Assembly (NCBI RefSeq): GCF_037038585.1
Contig: NC_092520.1
Coordinates: 16,499,001 to 16,563,000, forward strand
From: Patagioenas fasciata
Lineage: Eukaryota; Chordata; Aves; Columbiformes; Columbidae
DNA: 64,000 nt
Direction: 5' to 3'
Below the pieces are notes generated by a model. The model was not told the DNA's origin and did not search any database. It was given only the letters and a program-made list of their open reading frames with translations. This document shows positions 44,876 through 56,200 of this stretch, piece by piece. The stretch's first letter is position 1, and every line of letters begins with the position of its first letter. The translations under genes were made by a program, and so were the position numbers.

Positions 44876-46007
44876 AAATGTTGCTGGCGGCCGTATCACA
44901 GAGTTGGTGACATAGGTGCCCAGGACAGGTAGAGAAAGGGCTGTGGAGTGAGCCGGCCCAGACTGGAGGGGAGCAGGTGGATGAGTGAGGGCTGAGGCGA
45001 GAGCACAGGGAGAAGGGCAGGGAGGGGAGGGCAGGGCTGCTGTACCTGGGCAGGGAAGCAAGGCTTGTCCCTGGTGTGACAGATGGCGGCTGCTCCTCCT
45101 TTCTCTTCCAGAGCCAGAGCCTCACACAGAGCAGCACCAGAACACGGTGAAAACCTGTCCTCAGCCACACAGCCAGAGAGATTCTACAGGATGCTGACAC
45201 TGAGTTAAGGTATCAAGAGTCTGGCAGAGCCCTGCGAGGGAGCTGCCCATGGTGAGCCAGGGTGGCTGCTCCTTTGTTTTCTATCCTTCCTTTCACAGCC
45301 ATGGAGCCGGACAGAGAGAGAGCCAGACCATGGCGGATTCCTGTCCTCAGCCACAAACCCTGAGAGGTCGTTCTATAAGGACACTGACACTAAGGTAAGG
45401 CATCAAGAGTCTCACAGAAAATGTGGCAGTGGTTGCCAATGGTAAGTGGGGGTGTCTGCTCCCTTTATTTGTTAACCAGATTTTGGAACTGTAGGCCCAG
45501 ACAGCGGCAGGATGAGACCATGGCACACCCCTATCCTCAACCACACAGCCAGAGATTTGGTACTTTCTACAAGAGCACTGACACTAAGTTAAGGAATCAA
45601 GAGTCTGGCAGAGCCCTGGGAAGGGGTTGCCCATGGTGAGCCAGGGTGGCTATTTATTGTTTTTTTCTCCTGCCTTTTACAGCCACAGGCCCAGACAGTC
45701 CCATGACCAGACCATGGTGCACTCCCAAACCCTCCCTGCATGGCTGCTCAGCCAGAGATTTCTGCAGCTTTCGACAAAGCCATTGACCTAAGGACAAGGC
45801 AGCACACACAGCCCCAGGCTGCATCGCACCAGGTCCCACAGGCAGCTGGAGGCTCCTCACAGCCCTGGACGAGGGAGCTCAGCACCACCCGCCTTCTCTG
45901 TCTGAAAATGACCTTGAAATAAAATGTTTCGATTCATGAGCCATTGGCTGGTTCTTCTGGTTTGTGTGGTCTTTTGGGGGAAACATTGCAGGCCTTTTTC
46001 CTATTGT
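44876..46007 (+). repeat. Composite repeat, copy B (uninterrupted)
   Basis: Paralogue of copy A in the same orientation, about 7.7 kb to the right. Unit markers (CACTAAGTTAAGG or close variants) lie at 45198, 45388 and 45582. The start-to-TAAG length is about 917 bp in both copies. It keeps the GGTGAGCC donor-like and TTTTACAG acceptor-like signals, the AATAAA (near 45916) and the GGCTGGTTCTTCTGG module. It lacks the 625-bp insertion. Confidence 0.8.
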
Positions 46008-46740
46008 CATGGAATCATGGAATCACAGAATGGTTTGGGTTATAAGGGACCTTGAATATCATCCTATTCCAACCCACCTGCCATGGGCAAGGACACCTTC
46101 CACTACTAAGGGTTGCCCAAAGGCTCATTGAAACTGGTCTTGAACACATCCAGTGATGGGGCACTCACAACTTCTCTGGGTAACCTCTTTCAGTGCCTCA
46201 CCACCCTCATGAAGTGTTTCTTCCTTATATGTAATCTAAATCTACACTCTTTCAGTTTAAAGCCATTATCCCTGGTCCTATCACTACATGCCCTTGTAAA
46301 AAGTCCCTCTGCAGCTTTCTTGTACGTTCCCTTTAGGTAGTGGAAGGCTGCTATTAGGTCTCCCTGGACCCTTCTCTTCTCCAGGCTGAACAAACCAAAT
46401 TCTCTCATTCTGTCTTCAGAGGAGAGGTGTTCCAGCCCTCTGATCATCTTTGTGGCCTCCTCCAGACTTGTTCCAACAGGTCCACGTCCTTCTTTTGTTG
46501 GGGGCCCCAGAGCAGGACACAGGACTCCAGGTGGGGTCTCATCAGAGCGGAGCAGAGGGGCAGATTCACCTACCTTGACCTGCTGGGCACAACCTTTCTG
46601 ATGCAGAACAGGATACAGTTGGCTTTCTGGGCTATAAGTGCACATTGTGATTCAAGTTGAGGTTCTCATCACCCAACACCCCCAAGACCTTCTCCTCAGG
46701 GCTGTCTTCAATCTCTTCATCACCCAGTCATTATCCATAA
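46008..46740 (-). mobile_element. CR1 LINE fragment adjoining copy B
   Basis: Antisense CR1 joined to copy B at the same point as in copy A. The minus strand encodes [20 protein letters not shown] and SLEKRRVQGDLIAAF. It extends further 5' than the copy A partner. Confidence 0.93.
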
Positions 46741-47640
46741 GTTGGTAGTTTTCACTATTGCTCAGCACCTCTCTAAAGCACAGTCATACAGATTTCCCAG
46801 ATGTTTCCAGTTCCATTAGGAATCAGTTGTATATTCATCATAAGCTGTACAGCTCAGCAGTAGCATCACCAAGGGAAAGAACTGTATTACATTTCCTTCA
46901 AAATTCTGTCTATTGCAGCATGGCTTGACCACTTAAATCAGTCCACAAGTCAGTATATTACATAATGTTTTCTAAAACAATAATGTCCTTAAATGTTATC
47001 CCAACCCTGCTAGGAAGTTTGCAGAAGTACTAAAATTTTAAAGTACCCAGGTGGTCGTTGACTATATTTTTATTATATTCTTGCAACAGCCATGCCGTAT
47101 TCAAAAATTTAGGATGAAAAGTCAACAGAAAAATTTGGCTATATGGACAGTAACAGAATAGTGGTTTAACTGGCCTGTCAAACTGTTTTTATGGTTTATT
47201 TCAGTCCCTCTAGTGTAGTGGCCTGTTTAGCCTACTATATGTGAGTATGCAGTGAGTATGTAAAGTGTTCAAATTCCCAGACTGTTTAAAATTAATATTT
47301 TATTTTAGCAGCTGTGGTAGAGTTCCACAAGAATCATAGGACCTTAACATCAGATATTGAAGATCACTGAGTATGGGAACTTTATTATAAAACCAGAGTG
47401 CACATTGACATTTCACATGGAAAAAAAGTGGAAGAGTAATAATTTTTCTTTTTTTTTTTTTTTCTTTTTCAGCATTTCCAACTACTGCTATGAAGCAAAT
47501 CCCAGGTCAATGGGACAAGATCCTACTGTTTCTCTTCAGATAAGAGAGTGTAATTTTTATTCCTTACATGGTCATGGTCATCATTCAGTTGTAGGTAAAA
47601 ATGTATGTTGGCTTCCATTCTAAATCATCTTTTCAATTTT
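46741..47640. other. AT-rich intergenic sequence
   Basis: No gene recognised. It ends near a T-rich tract (about 47444-47469). Confidence 0.5.
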
Positions 47641-47670
47641 GTGTGTGTGTTGTGTGTGTGTGTGTGTGTT
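47641..47670 (+). repeat. (GT)n microsatellite
   Basis: About 14 GT units with one interruption (GTT). Confidence 0.95.
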
Positions 47671-47845
47671 AGGGACAAATTTGTGTTTAAGGAGTCAGGA
47701 CCAAGATGCTTTGAGAAACCTCCACTTCTGTGTGCTGTTGTTCTAAATACATCGAGCCACAGGAGATTACTTTCTTATGACTTCCAGTCAAAGTTATAAA
47801 CTTGAAACAGCAAAAATGACACAGAGTTTCACATTACTTATAGAG

Positions 47846-48396
47846 TGGCCAGCAAGACTAGAGAAGTGATTGTGCCCCTGTACTTGGCACTGCTGAGGCC
47901 CCACCTTGAATCCTGTGTTCAGTTTTGGGGCTCTCATCACAAGAAGAACATTGAGTTGCTGGAGAGAGTTCAGAGAAGGGCAACAAAGCTGGTGAGGATC
48001 TGGAGCACAAGTCTGATGAGGAGCAGCTGAGGGAACTGGGGCTGTTCAGCCTGGAGAAAAGGAGGCTGAGGGGAGACCTTATTGCTGTCTACAACCACCT
48101 GAAAGGAGGCTGTAGTATGGAGGGGGTTGGTCTCTTCTCCCAAGTAGCAAGTGACAGGATTAAAGGAGATGGCCTCAAGTTGTGCCAGGGGAGGTTTAGA
48201 TTGGATATTCAGAAAAAAAAATTTAATGGAAACCGTTGTCAGGCATTGGAACAGGCTGCCCAGGGAAGTAGTGGAGCCACCATCCCTGGAGGTGTTTAAA
48301 AGGCCTTTAGATGAGGTTCTTAGGGACACGGTTTAGAGCCAGAGTTATGGTTGGACTCGATGACCCTGAGGGTCTCTTCCAACGCTAATGATTCTA
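47846..48396 (+). mobile_element. CR1 LINE fragment (3' end)
   Basis: The plus strand encodes [20 protein letters not shown] and [14 protein letters not shown], followed by [15 protein letters not shown] in another frame, then the 3' UTR ending GATTCTATGATTCTT. Relatively well preserved. Confidence 0.95.
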
Positions 48397-48649
48397 TGAT
48401 TCTTACCCTCGAGTGACTCAAACCACAAAGCTGGTTTATCAAACGATGTTTATCAGGATCAGATGCCTTCACATGGTTCTGAATTCCATATGTCCAGATC
48501 ACATTTCAAAATGAGACTTAACGCAGTGCCTCACGTTGGTGCTGTAGCGATGCTTGTCCTCCACATAAACATTATTTAAAGGCTGTTTTCATTCCTTCTG
48601 TCGTTGTGCCGAAAGAAGTACCACAACAAACACAGACACAACCAGTGAG

Positions 48650-48945
48650 ATTTGCCCGGCTCTGCCGGTCCGGCCTCCCGCTCGGACCGGAACCGGAAGG
48701 GCTCACGCCGGGGTGGCGGAGGCATGAGGTGGAGCAGAGGGAGCGGCCGGGCCGGGGCTCAGCGGCGAGGGCAGGGCGACCCCTGGTGGCGGGGCGGTGC
48801 CACCGCCGGGCCGCGCCATGCGGACTCTGACAGGACGTTCAGTGACACAAGGAGGTGGCGTGTCCTGCGCCGGTGGGTCGTCCGGCTGAGGAGGTGGCGG
48901 CTGCTTCGGTTCCCTTCACCTGCTGTTATTGGCGGGGCCTGATAC
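48650..48945. promoter_or_regulatory. Orphan CpG island
   Basis: About 295 bp with roughly 33 CpG dinucleotides by my count, in an AT-rich, CpG-poor region. It contains GC boxes (GGGGCGG), an inverted CCAAT (ATTGG) near its right end and a CTCF-like motif. TATTTAAAGG lies about 80 bp to its left. No known gene starts here, and DCUN1D5 begins beyond the window. It may be the promoter of an unannotated RNA, an enhancer or insulator, or the 5' end of a mobile element. ORFs through it are arginine- and glycine-rich and look like composition artefacts. Confidence 0.7.
48776..48792 (-). promoter_or_regulatory. CTCF-like motif in the CpG island
   Basis: The minus strand reads CCGCCACCAGGGGTCGC, which has one clear mismatch from the CCACCAGGGGGCGC core. 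By-eye match only. Confidence 0.5.
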
Positions 48946-49213
48946 GACAGGACAAGAGGTGATGGTTTTAAACTAAAGGACGGAGATTCAGACTGAACAC
49001 GAGGAAGAAATTTTTGACACTGAGGGTGGTGGAACACTGGCCCAGGTTGCCCAGAGAGGTGGTGGATGCCCCATCCCTGGAGACATCCCAGGCCAGGCTG
49101 GACGGGGCTCTGAGCAACCTGATCTGGGTGAAGATGTCCCTGCTCATGGCAGGGGGGTTGGACCAGGTGAGCTTTGAAGGTCCCTTCCAACCCAAACTGT
49201 TCTATGATTCTAT
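48946..49213 (+). mobile_element. CR1 3' end fragment abutting the CpG island
   Basis: GACAGGACAAGAGGTGATGG onward, with GAACACTGGCCCAGGTTGCC and the tail CTGTTCTATGATTCT. It is 5'-truncated exactly at the edge of the GC-rich block. Confidence 0.93.
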
Positions 49214-52200
49214 TACATCATTACTGTTTTTACAATAGAAAAATGAATTTGTTGAAAACGTTCACAGCACTCCGCTGCTGCTCCAGTATAAAAAATCTGT
49301 TTAGTATCAGATATTGTTCATGGAGAATGAGCTAAAAGAATATCTACCTCCATAGCCAGAATCACTAGGTAAACCCTATTTTAGTGTTATACAGAGGTTA
49401 AAACTAGGCAGTCATTTTTGTTTCTCCTGTCCTTAGCGTGTATTTGACCCACTCACAGAAGCAAATTACGTACACGAATAAAGAAATCATAAAAAAAAAA
49501 AAAAGACAAAAAAAAGACCAAAAAAAGCATGACGTTCATGCTCATCAGGTAGACAATATTTAGCAAAGGAAAATATAGTTTCCATGTTTCTCAGTGTCAT
49601 AGACAAGGTATGACTACTTTTATGGTTAAATTTCTGAAGGTGTACTAGCTTAGTAACTCACTACAGCAGTCTGGATTCTTTGGATCTAATAGAAGAAATT
49701 CATATAAGGTTTAAATAAAGAAAATGGGCACCACTGATAGATGAACTTTCCTGGGTCTCAGCTGCAGGACTCAAAGTAAGGCTTGGTTAAAAGTCGGATG
49801 GAATAGGAAAAAGTTGGATGGGAAGGAGATGTAGACACCTGGTTCATAGAAAAATAGGTCAGAGCAGAATAGGTAAGGTCAAAGTTTGGTGGCATAGTGC
49901 CATACATCAACCCTTTACTTTGAGACAAAACCACGAAATAGATATGAAACATTTCTATAGGTATGTAGGCTTGCAACTATAATAATTTTTAAATAACAAA
50001 ACCACTTATAATCTGGGAAGGGATAATGCTGAATAACAAATCACAGCCTTGCTCCTGATAGTAATTTGACATGTGTAACTGGGTGTTCTTAAAACAACAC
50101 CCTTGCAATTAATCTGTATATAGATATCACCCACTCCTGAAGTGAAAAAGTTGGCAGCTACCACAAGAATACTTAATAAAACTGTGCAGCACTCAAGTAG
50201 GTTAAAACTGCAGTCCTACTGCATTCAGAGATAGTTTACTAAAACAGAATGGGACTAATGTGGTTACAGATTATTTCTGAATTGCATGAGCCACATGATG
50301 TTACATTGTGACATCTGAATCAAAGCCTCAATTACAGAACAAGTAATAGAAAAGAGTGTCTTTCTTACAGGAGATGTGCATACTAGGTAATAAAGAATAC
50401 ACATTAGAAAATTACTGTAGTGTGTTGTTAAATGATACCCATTTTGCAGCATTTGCTGTAGAAGTCTCCTCTCAAAATTCCCCAAGGAACAACAGCCTTC
50501 TGAGTTTCCTGGGCTTGCCTCTCAGAGGGCTGATGCACCATAAACAACAGTCACCATTACACAGTGCTCCGTCAAAACAAAGACTGATGTGGTGCTTGTG
50601 TGACACATCAGGCTGCGAAAAATACCAAACATTTAAGTTGTCAGCAAGTGTCTCCAAACGAGTTATGAATTTCAAAAGGGACTACATTTCTGACTTAAAA
50701 TCTAATAAACAACTGATAACTTTTATGACCATTCTGGCATCAAGTCTACTTCAGATGAGGTTTTGAAGGTGGTTTCCAAAGGAACAAAATTATACAGAAA
50801 CACAGAAGGGAAAATCCCCTCCAGAACATGCCATAGACCTCAAGAACAAAACTTTCCTGGTCTCCCTTTAACCTGCAGCAGGAGCAATGGCTGTGGCCTG
50901 AACAGCCCGAGCAGGGATGCTGACCTTCCTGGCTGTAGCCTGGTCCATGTGCAGTGGTCCCTTTGACAGTGGGAAAACTCACCTTCTGAACAGAAAAGGA
51001 CCTTTCTTATATGAAGTTTACGTGCGAAACAAAAATCTGCATGAGATAAAGGAACCACTATTATTTACAGGACATACCATTTGTATATTTTATTTATTGG
51101 GAAGCATCACAAGTGAAATGCTCTTTAGATTTTTCAAGTCACATGTAGAGAAGCATTCAACATGAAGTTCGGATTTTCTTTGATATCAGCTCTTTTTATA
51201 GATACCAGATGAAGTCATAGGAACATTTAACACTTTGTCCTACATAGGTAGCAAGTAAAATTCACACTTGAGCAACATTCCCCCTGCAGCAAAGCGTTAA
51301 GGAACCCAACCTAGCCCAAAATAGACTAGTCTGAGTAGCAGAAACGGGCTGCGTATATGTGATTCTTCCTGTGAAGCAATTTCTCCTGCTTTTGTTTTTA
51401 GTCTTTCTACAAACCATAGGAAAAAAAAAAGGTAAAGGTTCTTAAATGTTTTTCCATGTCCGTATATGTTCTAAAAAAAAAGAAAAAAAATTGCAGGAGA
51501 CCATACAAAAATGATGAATGGAAGAGGAAATGTTTGATTAGCCTTTTCACTATTGTTCAAAGCATCATGTCTCTCTCCCTGTTGGCCTAACTTCTCAGTT
51601 CATTTTCCTACCTGTGACAGCTTCTTTAAACTGATAATTAATTTTTTATTACAGTTTCTGGATTTCTGTAGGCCTTGGACGCTTATTTCATGAGCAACAT
51701 TAAATTGAGATGGACTGGGCCAGATCTCCAAGGAAATTCCCAGTGCTGACCAAAGTGTTTTTTTAATAGCTCGCTCTGCTGTACCAGAGCTGACCCCGTG
51801 TCACCTGCTTAGGCTGGGCTACAGGACAGCTGGTGCTGCCATCTCCCACGGGAAGCAGCCGGTGACCCATCTCCAACAGCCTGATGAACTCATTCAGCAT
51901 CTCTGATTTACATCCAACATGTTTACTCAGCTGATGGACTGTGCTGAATATATTAAGTTATAAACCTTTTGTTGAACTGGACTTATGCGTCAGAGTTAAA
52001 AGAGTTAAGAGAAATATGGAAAAAGTTGATTGCAACTGTGCCTATGTTCCCTTACTTACAGAGGGCACTTATCAGGAATCTAAGCCCTACTAAAATGGTT
52101 ATTTAAGTTTATAATATTCATCTGTATTTTCATGAAAACCATGTAAGCTATTGGACAAAAGGAAGACCAGTTGTCTGCTTGTGATTATCTTTTGTGTGTG

Positions 52201-52610
52201 ACTCAATTAGGTATAAACTGGAACGCCTCCCATATTTTGCCCAGAAGCAAAATACATGCCAGCTCTTTGAACTGCCATAGACCTTGGACATGATCCAGGT
52301 GTCTACTTGCTCAGAAATGTCAAATGGAACAGTTCTGCGGACACTTATCAACAGATTTTTGAACACAGGAAGCAGCAGAAGCCTGGGCCTATTAGGGTTA
52401 TAGTCACTTCTAAGGTTAGATATTGCACACAGGTATCCAAAAGGGATCTGGATGCTGGCTCCTAACCTTGCTCTAGATGGCAATGTCATCTGAGAGACAC
52501 AGCACATGACAGGCACTCAACATGTGCTCATCTAAGTCCAAAATACAGTAACCTTTGGCACAGCCCTGTTTATTTTCTTCTGTGCATAAAAAGTTCTGTC
52601 TTAATGACAT
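49214..52610. other. Intergenic sequence
   Basis: AT-rich, with an A-rich tract at about 49491-49527. A 136-codon frame at 50356-50766 resembles no known protein. The stretch 51690-51960 is GC-richer but unidentified. Confidence 0.5.
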
Positions 52611-52611
52611 C

Positions 52612-53055
52612 AACCTGTTGGAGTGAGTTCAGAGGAGGGCCACCAACAAGATCAGAGGGCTGGACCACCTCTCCTATGCAGGCAGGCCTGGAGAAGGCTC
52701 CAGGGAGACCTGATAGCAGTGTTTCAGCACCTAAATGAGACCTACCAGAAAGCTGGAGTGGGACGTTTTACAAGGGCATGTAGTGATAGGACAAGAGGTA
52801 ATGGCTTTAAACTGAAAGAGGGTAGATTTACATTAGATGTAAGAAAGAAATTTTTCCCCATGATGGTGGTGAGACACTGGAACAGGCTGCCCAGAGAAGC
52901 TGTGGAATGTCCCATCCCTGAAGTGCTGAAGACCAGGCTGGACAGGGCTTTGAGTAACCCTGTCTAGTGGAAGGTGTCCCTGCCTCTTGGAGGGGGACTG
53001 GAACAAGATGATCTTTAAGGTCCCTTCCAACCCAAACCATGCTATGATTCTATAT
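52612..53055 (+). mobile_element. CR1 LINE fragment (3' end)
   Basis: The plus strand encodes TYQKAGVGRFTRACSDRTRG and [19 protein letters not shown], then the 3' UTR and the tail GCTATGATTCTATATGAT. Confidence 0.94.
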
Positions 53056-53089
53056 GATTTTATTATTATATAAAAATACGCATTTAGAT

Positions 53090-53211
53090 CAGGGGCGTCA
53101 AACCCATTGTCATCAGGGGCCATCTCAGCCTCATGATTGCCTTCAAAGGGCCAAATGTAATTTTAAGACCGGATAAATGTAACTACTTCTACCTGTACAT
53201 TTACACCCCTG
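53090..53211. mobile_element. Miniature hAT-type DNA transposon (MITE)
   Basis: 122 bp beginning CAGGGGCGTCAAACCC and ending TTTACACCCCTG, an imperfect terminal inverted repeat of hAT type (CAGGGGYGTMAA). Flanking 8-mers are ATTTAGAT at 53082-53089 and ATTTCAAT at 53212-53219, 6 of 8 identical, as expected for an aged hAT target duplication. Non-autonomous; no transposase. Confidence 0.7.
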
Positions 53212-53219
53212 ATTTCAAT

Positions 53220-56200
53220 AATGAAACACTCTCACAGTGAATCATACATTCATCAGACTTCTCTCTTAGCTGTATTTAACAAGTTTGTTTAGTGTGAGGC
53301 CTTCAAACTTAGTATCATCTAGTATTAATGTGCTTAGCATTTGCCTTAACATTCAAAAGTAATTTATTTAATATCTTTGGAATAAGAGCAAAGCAGTGAG
53401 ATAAAGTTACATAATCATGTTTTAACAGGAACCAATTCATAAATCCTTTTGTAATGGAAACCACTTGCACTGGAGAGCTGTTCCCAGAACTAGCACAGCA
53501 TCTCTGGGCTGCAGTCACTGTGACCAAGATACAGTGCAGACAAACCTGACTCTTCTCCCACGACATGATTCAGAGGTCTCTTAGTTGTTTGGCTGTGATG
53601 GTCGGCATCTCTGGGCACATTGCAAAGCCCGTGCAAGTGGCTGGAAGGACAATGCTGGTGGTGTTGGTAACTCTGTCAGCTTCACTATTAGCAATGGGGG
53701 AACAGAAGAAAACGGTTACATGGGAATTTCTATTTCTGCTTGCATACTGCTGCTCTAGAATTTCAGTTATTATCAGTTGCTCACCTTCCATGTGTTGGTG
53801 GGACAAAGCATCAACTGATCACAAAGGACATACTTGTGCAACTCTTGCTCATGCTGATAAGCACTTGCAAAACTAAATTCAATGAAGTGATGTAAAAAGT
53901 CCTTTTAAAACCAGATTAGGAATGTAAAATAAAATAAGAAGGTAAACCATGCACTGATAACAAGACATGATTTTATGTCCAGAAATTCGATCTATATTTT
54001 ACTGGCACTACACTGATATGAAAAACCATGATCACTTCCTTGTTTACAAAATGTGTTATATATTGCATGGAAATATTTCCAGTCAAAACCCCATAGAGCT
54101 AACTCAGCAAAAACAAAGTAACTTTGGGATTTCTGAACTATAAAAAGGCAATTTCAGCCCACAAATCTATTAAAGCTGGTTAAACCCAGTCCTGGTTCAT
54201 TTAGATTTGACATGGCTGTTGTAATGTTCTTAGCTATCAACACTGGTATGTCACATTTCCATAATATAAATGTTCAGAAAACTTCTGTTGGGTGCATTAT
54301 TTATTGTAGCAGTTCCTTGCTCCAGATCAAACCTGGCAGAAGCTGATTGTCTCTGGGGGGTCACATGTGGCTGAGGACAACAAAAGTGCATCTACTCCTG
54401 CTGTCCAGTGTGACATCTCTAACAAATGTGCAACAGAGGAACCAGAGTCCACTGGTCCTACATCTCCTGTGGACTCTCTTACAGCTGGGGAAACTTCCAG
54501 CAGTTAAATGGCTTCCTCTTCCAGCAGCCACCCTAAGAGTCTTAACGAGTTTCATCTTTGCAAAGTAAAAATACAGATAAAAACCAGTATGAAGTATGTT
54601 GACCAGGTAGACAAGGATGTAATATTAACTGTTGAAGTTTATCATATTTCTTTACAAATTTTAATTATTGAGGGGCATTACATTATAAGAAAGTATTCCC
54701 TTTTTTATTAGAAAAGCTAATATACAGTTAACTGATTTTGAATGCGGAAAATCATTTCACATTAAGCCTATAATAGTAGGGTATAAGTCACCTCTACCAT
54801 TTAATTTCATTGTCATTTAAGTTATTGCAATAGGCACAGTAAACCTTCCTGAAATATTTCTACATTTAAAAAATTAAAAAGAATCACCTCAGTACTATTA
54901 TTAGCTGACAGTACATTCTAGCCCTTTAATTCACTACAATAAAATAAACTGAAAATAAAAATTAAATAATTCTGAATACAAGGAAAAAACTAAGTTGTAT
55001 ATTAGCTAGAATTTAAATCAGCTGAAAATACCTTTATTTTATAATCAGCACTAATTCAATATGGAGCTGATAAAAATGCACACGTGAACATAACTCCTGA
55101 AACACAGAATGATTTTTTTTCCTTAAATTGTCAAAATTAGGGAAGTTTAATTTAAGAAGCTGAAAAATTTTACATGTTTAAAGCATCTTTATCAATAAGC
55201 ATGGTTTCTAGAGTAAAAGGACACAACCATAACATTTTAATAACTTCTACAGTAGTAGGTGATTCAACAGAAACACGGTTGGAAACAACTTGGATTAAGA
55301 AATTAACCTTTCCCACAGAGGCAGAGAGAAGTATGGAAGGGTAATTCAGAAGACAAGGCTGAAGAGCAGTATGGAACTGCTGCCATCAGTTGTAGATACT
55401 GATAGAAGACACCTGGACTGCAAACATCTAAACATCCTACTGGCTCAGAAAGGCATGGGGAGCTTCATTATCAAAAAAAAACCAAAGTGGACCTGTGGAG
55501 GCAATGGAGGGAGGGGATGGTCTTAGGGAGGGAGGCCTGTCCTGAGGCAGCTGTGGCACAGCTGGAAAGTGTCAGGTAGTGGAACCATCTGTACCTGCGA
55601 GGAAAAGAGTGTCACTAACTCAAATTATGACGGGATGCTGGCTTTGATACCTTCTGTAAGGGGCTCTGAAGGCCCTATGGAACAGTGCACCAGAAAACAG
55701 ACAAGCGACCTGGAGGTGTGGGAGGGGGCTGAGCATGAGAGAGCAGCTCATTCTCTTTTCATTCACATGCATTGCAACAAGTTGTTGGAACACTGTTCAT
55801 CCAATGAATAATTCATGACAGTTAATTACCAGGACTATTATGTTCTATCAGCACCTAGTAACACAGGATATAATCAAGAATGGTCTTTGCTGTTACTCCC
55901 AGTTGAGATCTATTTTCTCTATATGCACACAGGAGCAAAGAAATTACTCAGTAAAGTTAGAAATTAGACTGATCCGTCTTGCTGGAATTAGGTCTCTTGG
56001 TGACTTTAAGAACAGTTATACAACAGAAAAAACTAAGAGGCAGCATGACCAAAGGAAAAAAAAGAGATATTTCTACCCTATTACATACCATTTTATTTGT
56101 CATACTTAACAAAGCTAAACCTGTACAAGTTTGTACATATTGCATTGAAGGGACTGTTCACTAGCTTAAAAAAAAATGAACAAAACATCAGAAACGTTAA

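Noticed and set aside
48652-48942. 96-codon Arg/Gly/Trp-rich ORF in the CpG island
   Set aside because: Composition artefact of GC-rich DNA; competing frame of similar length, no family resemblance.
50356-50766. 136-codon plus-strand ORF
   Set aside because: No recognisable motifs and an AT-rich context; overlaps antisense ORFs of similar quality.
53565-53876. 103-codon ORF with hydrophobic stretches
   Set aside because: Considered a retroviral envelope scrap; hydrophobic runs alone are insufficient and no neighbouring retroviral sequence is seen.
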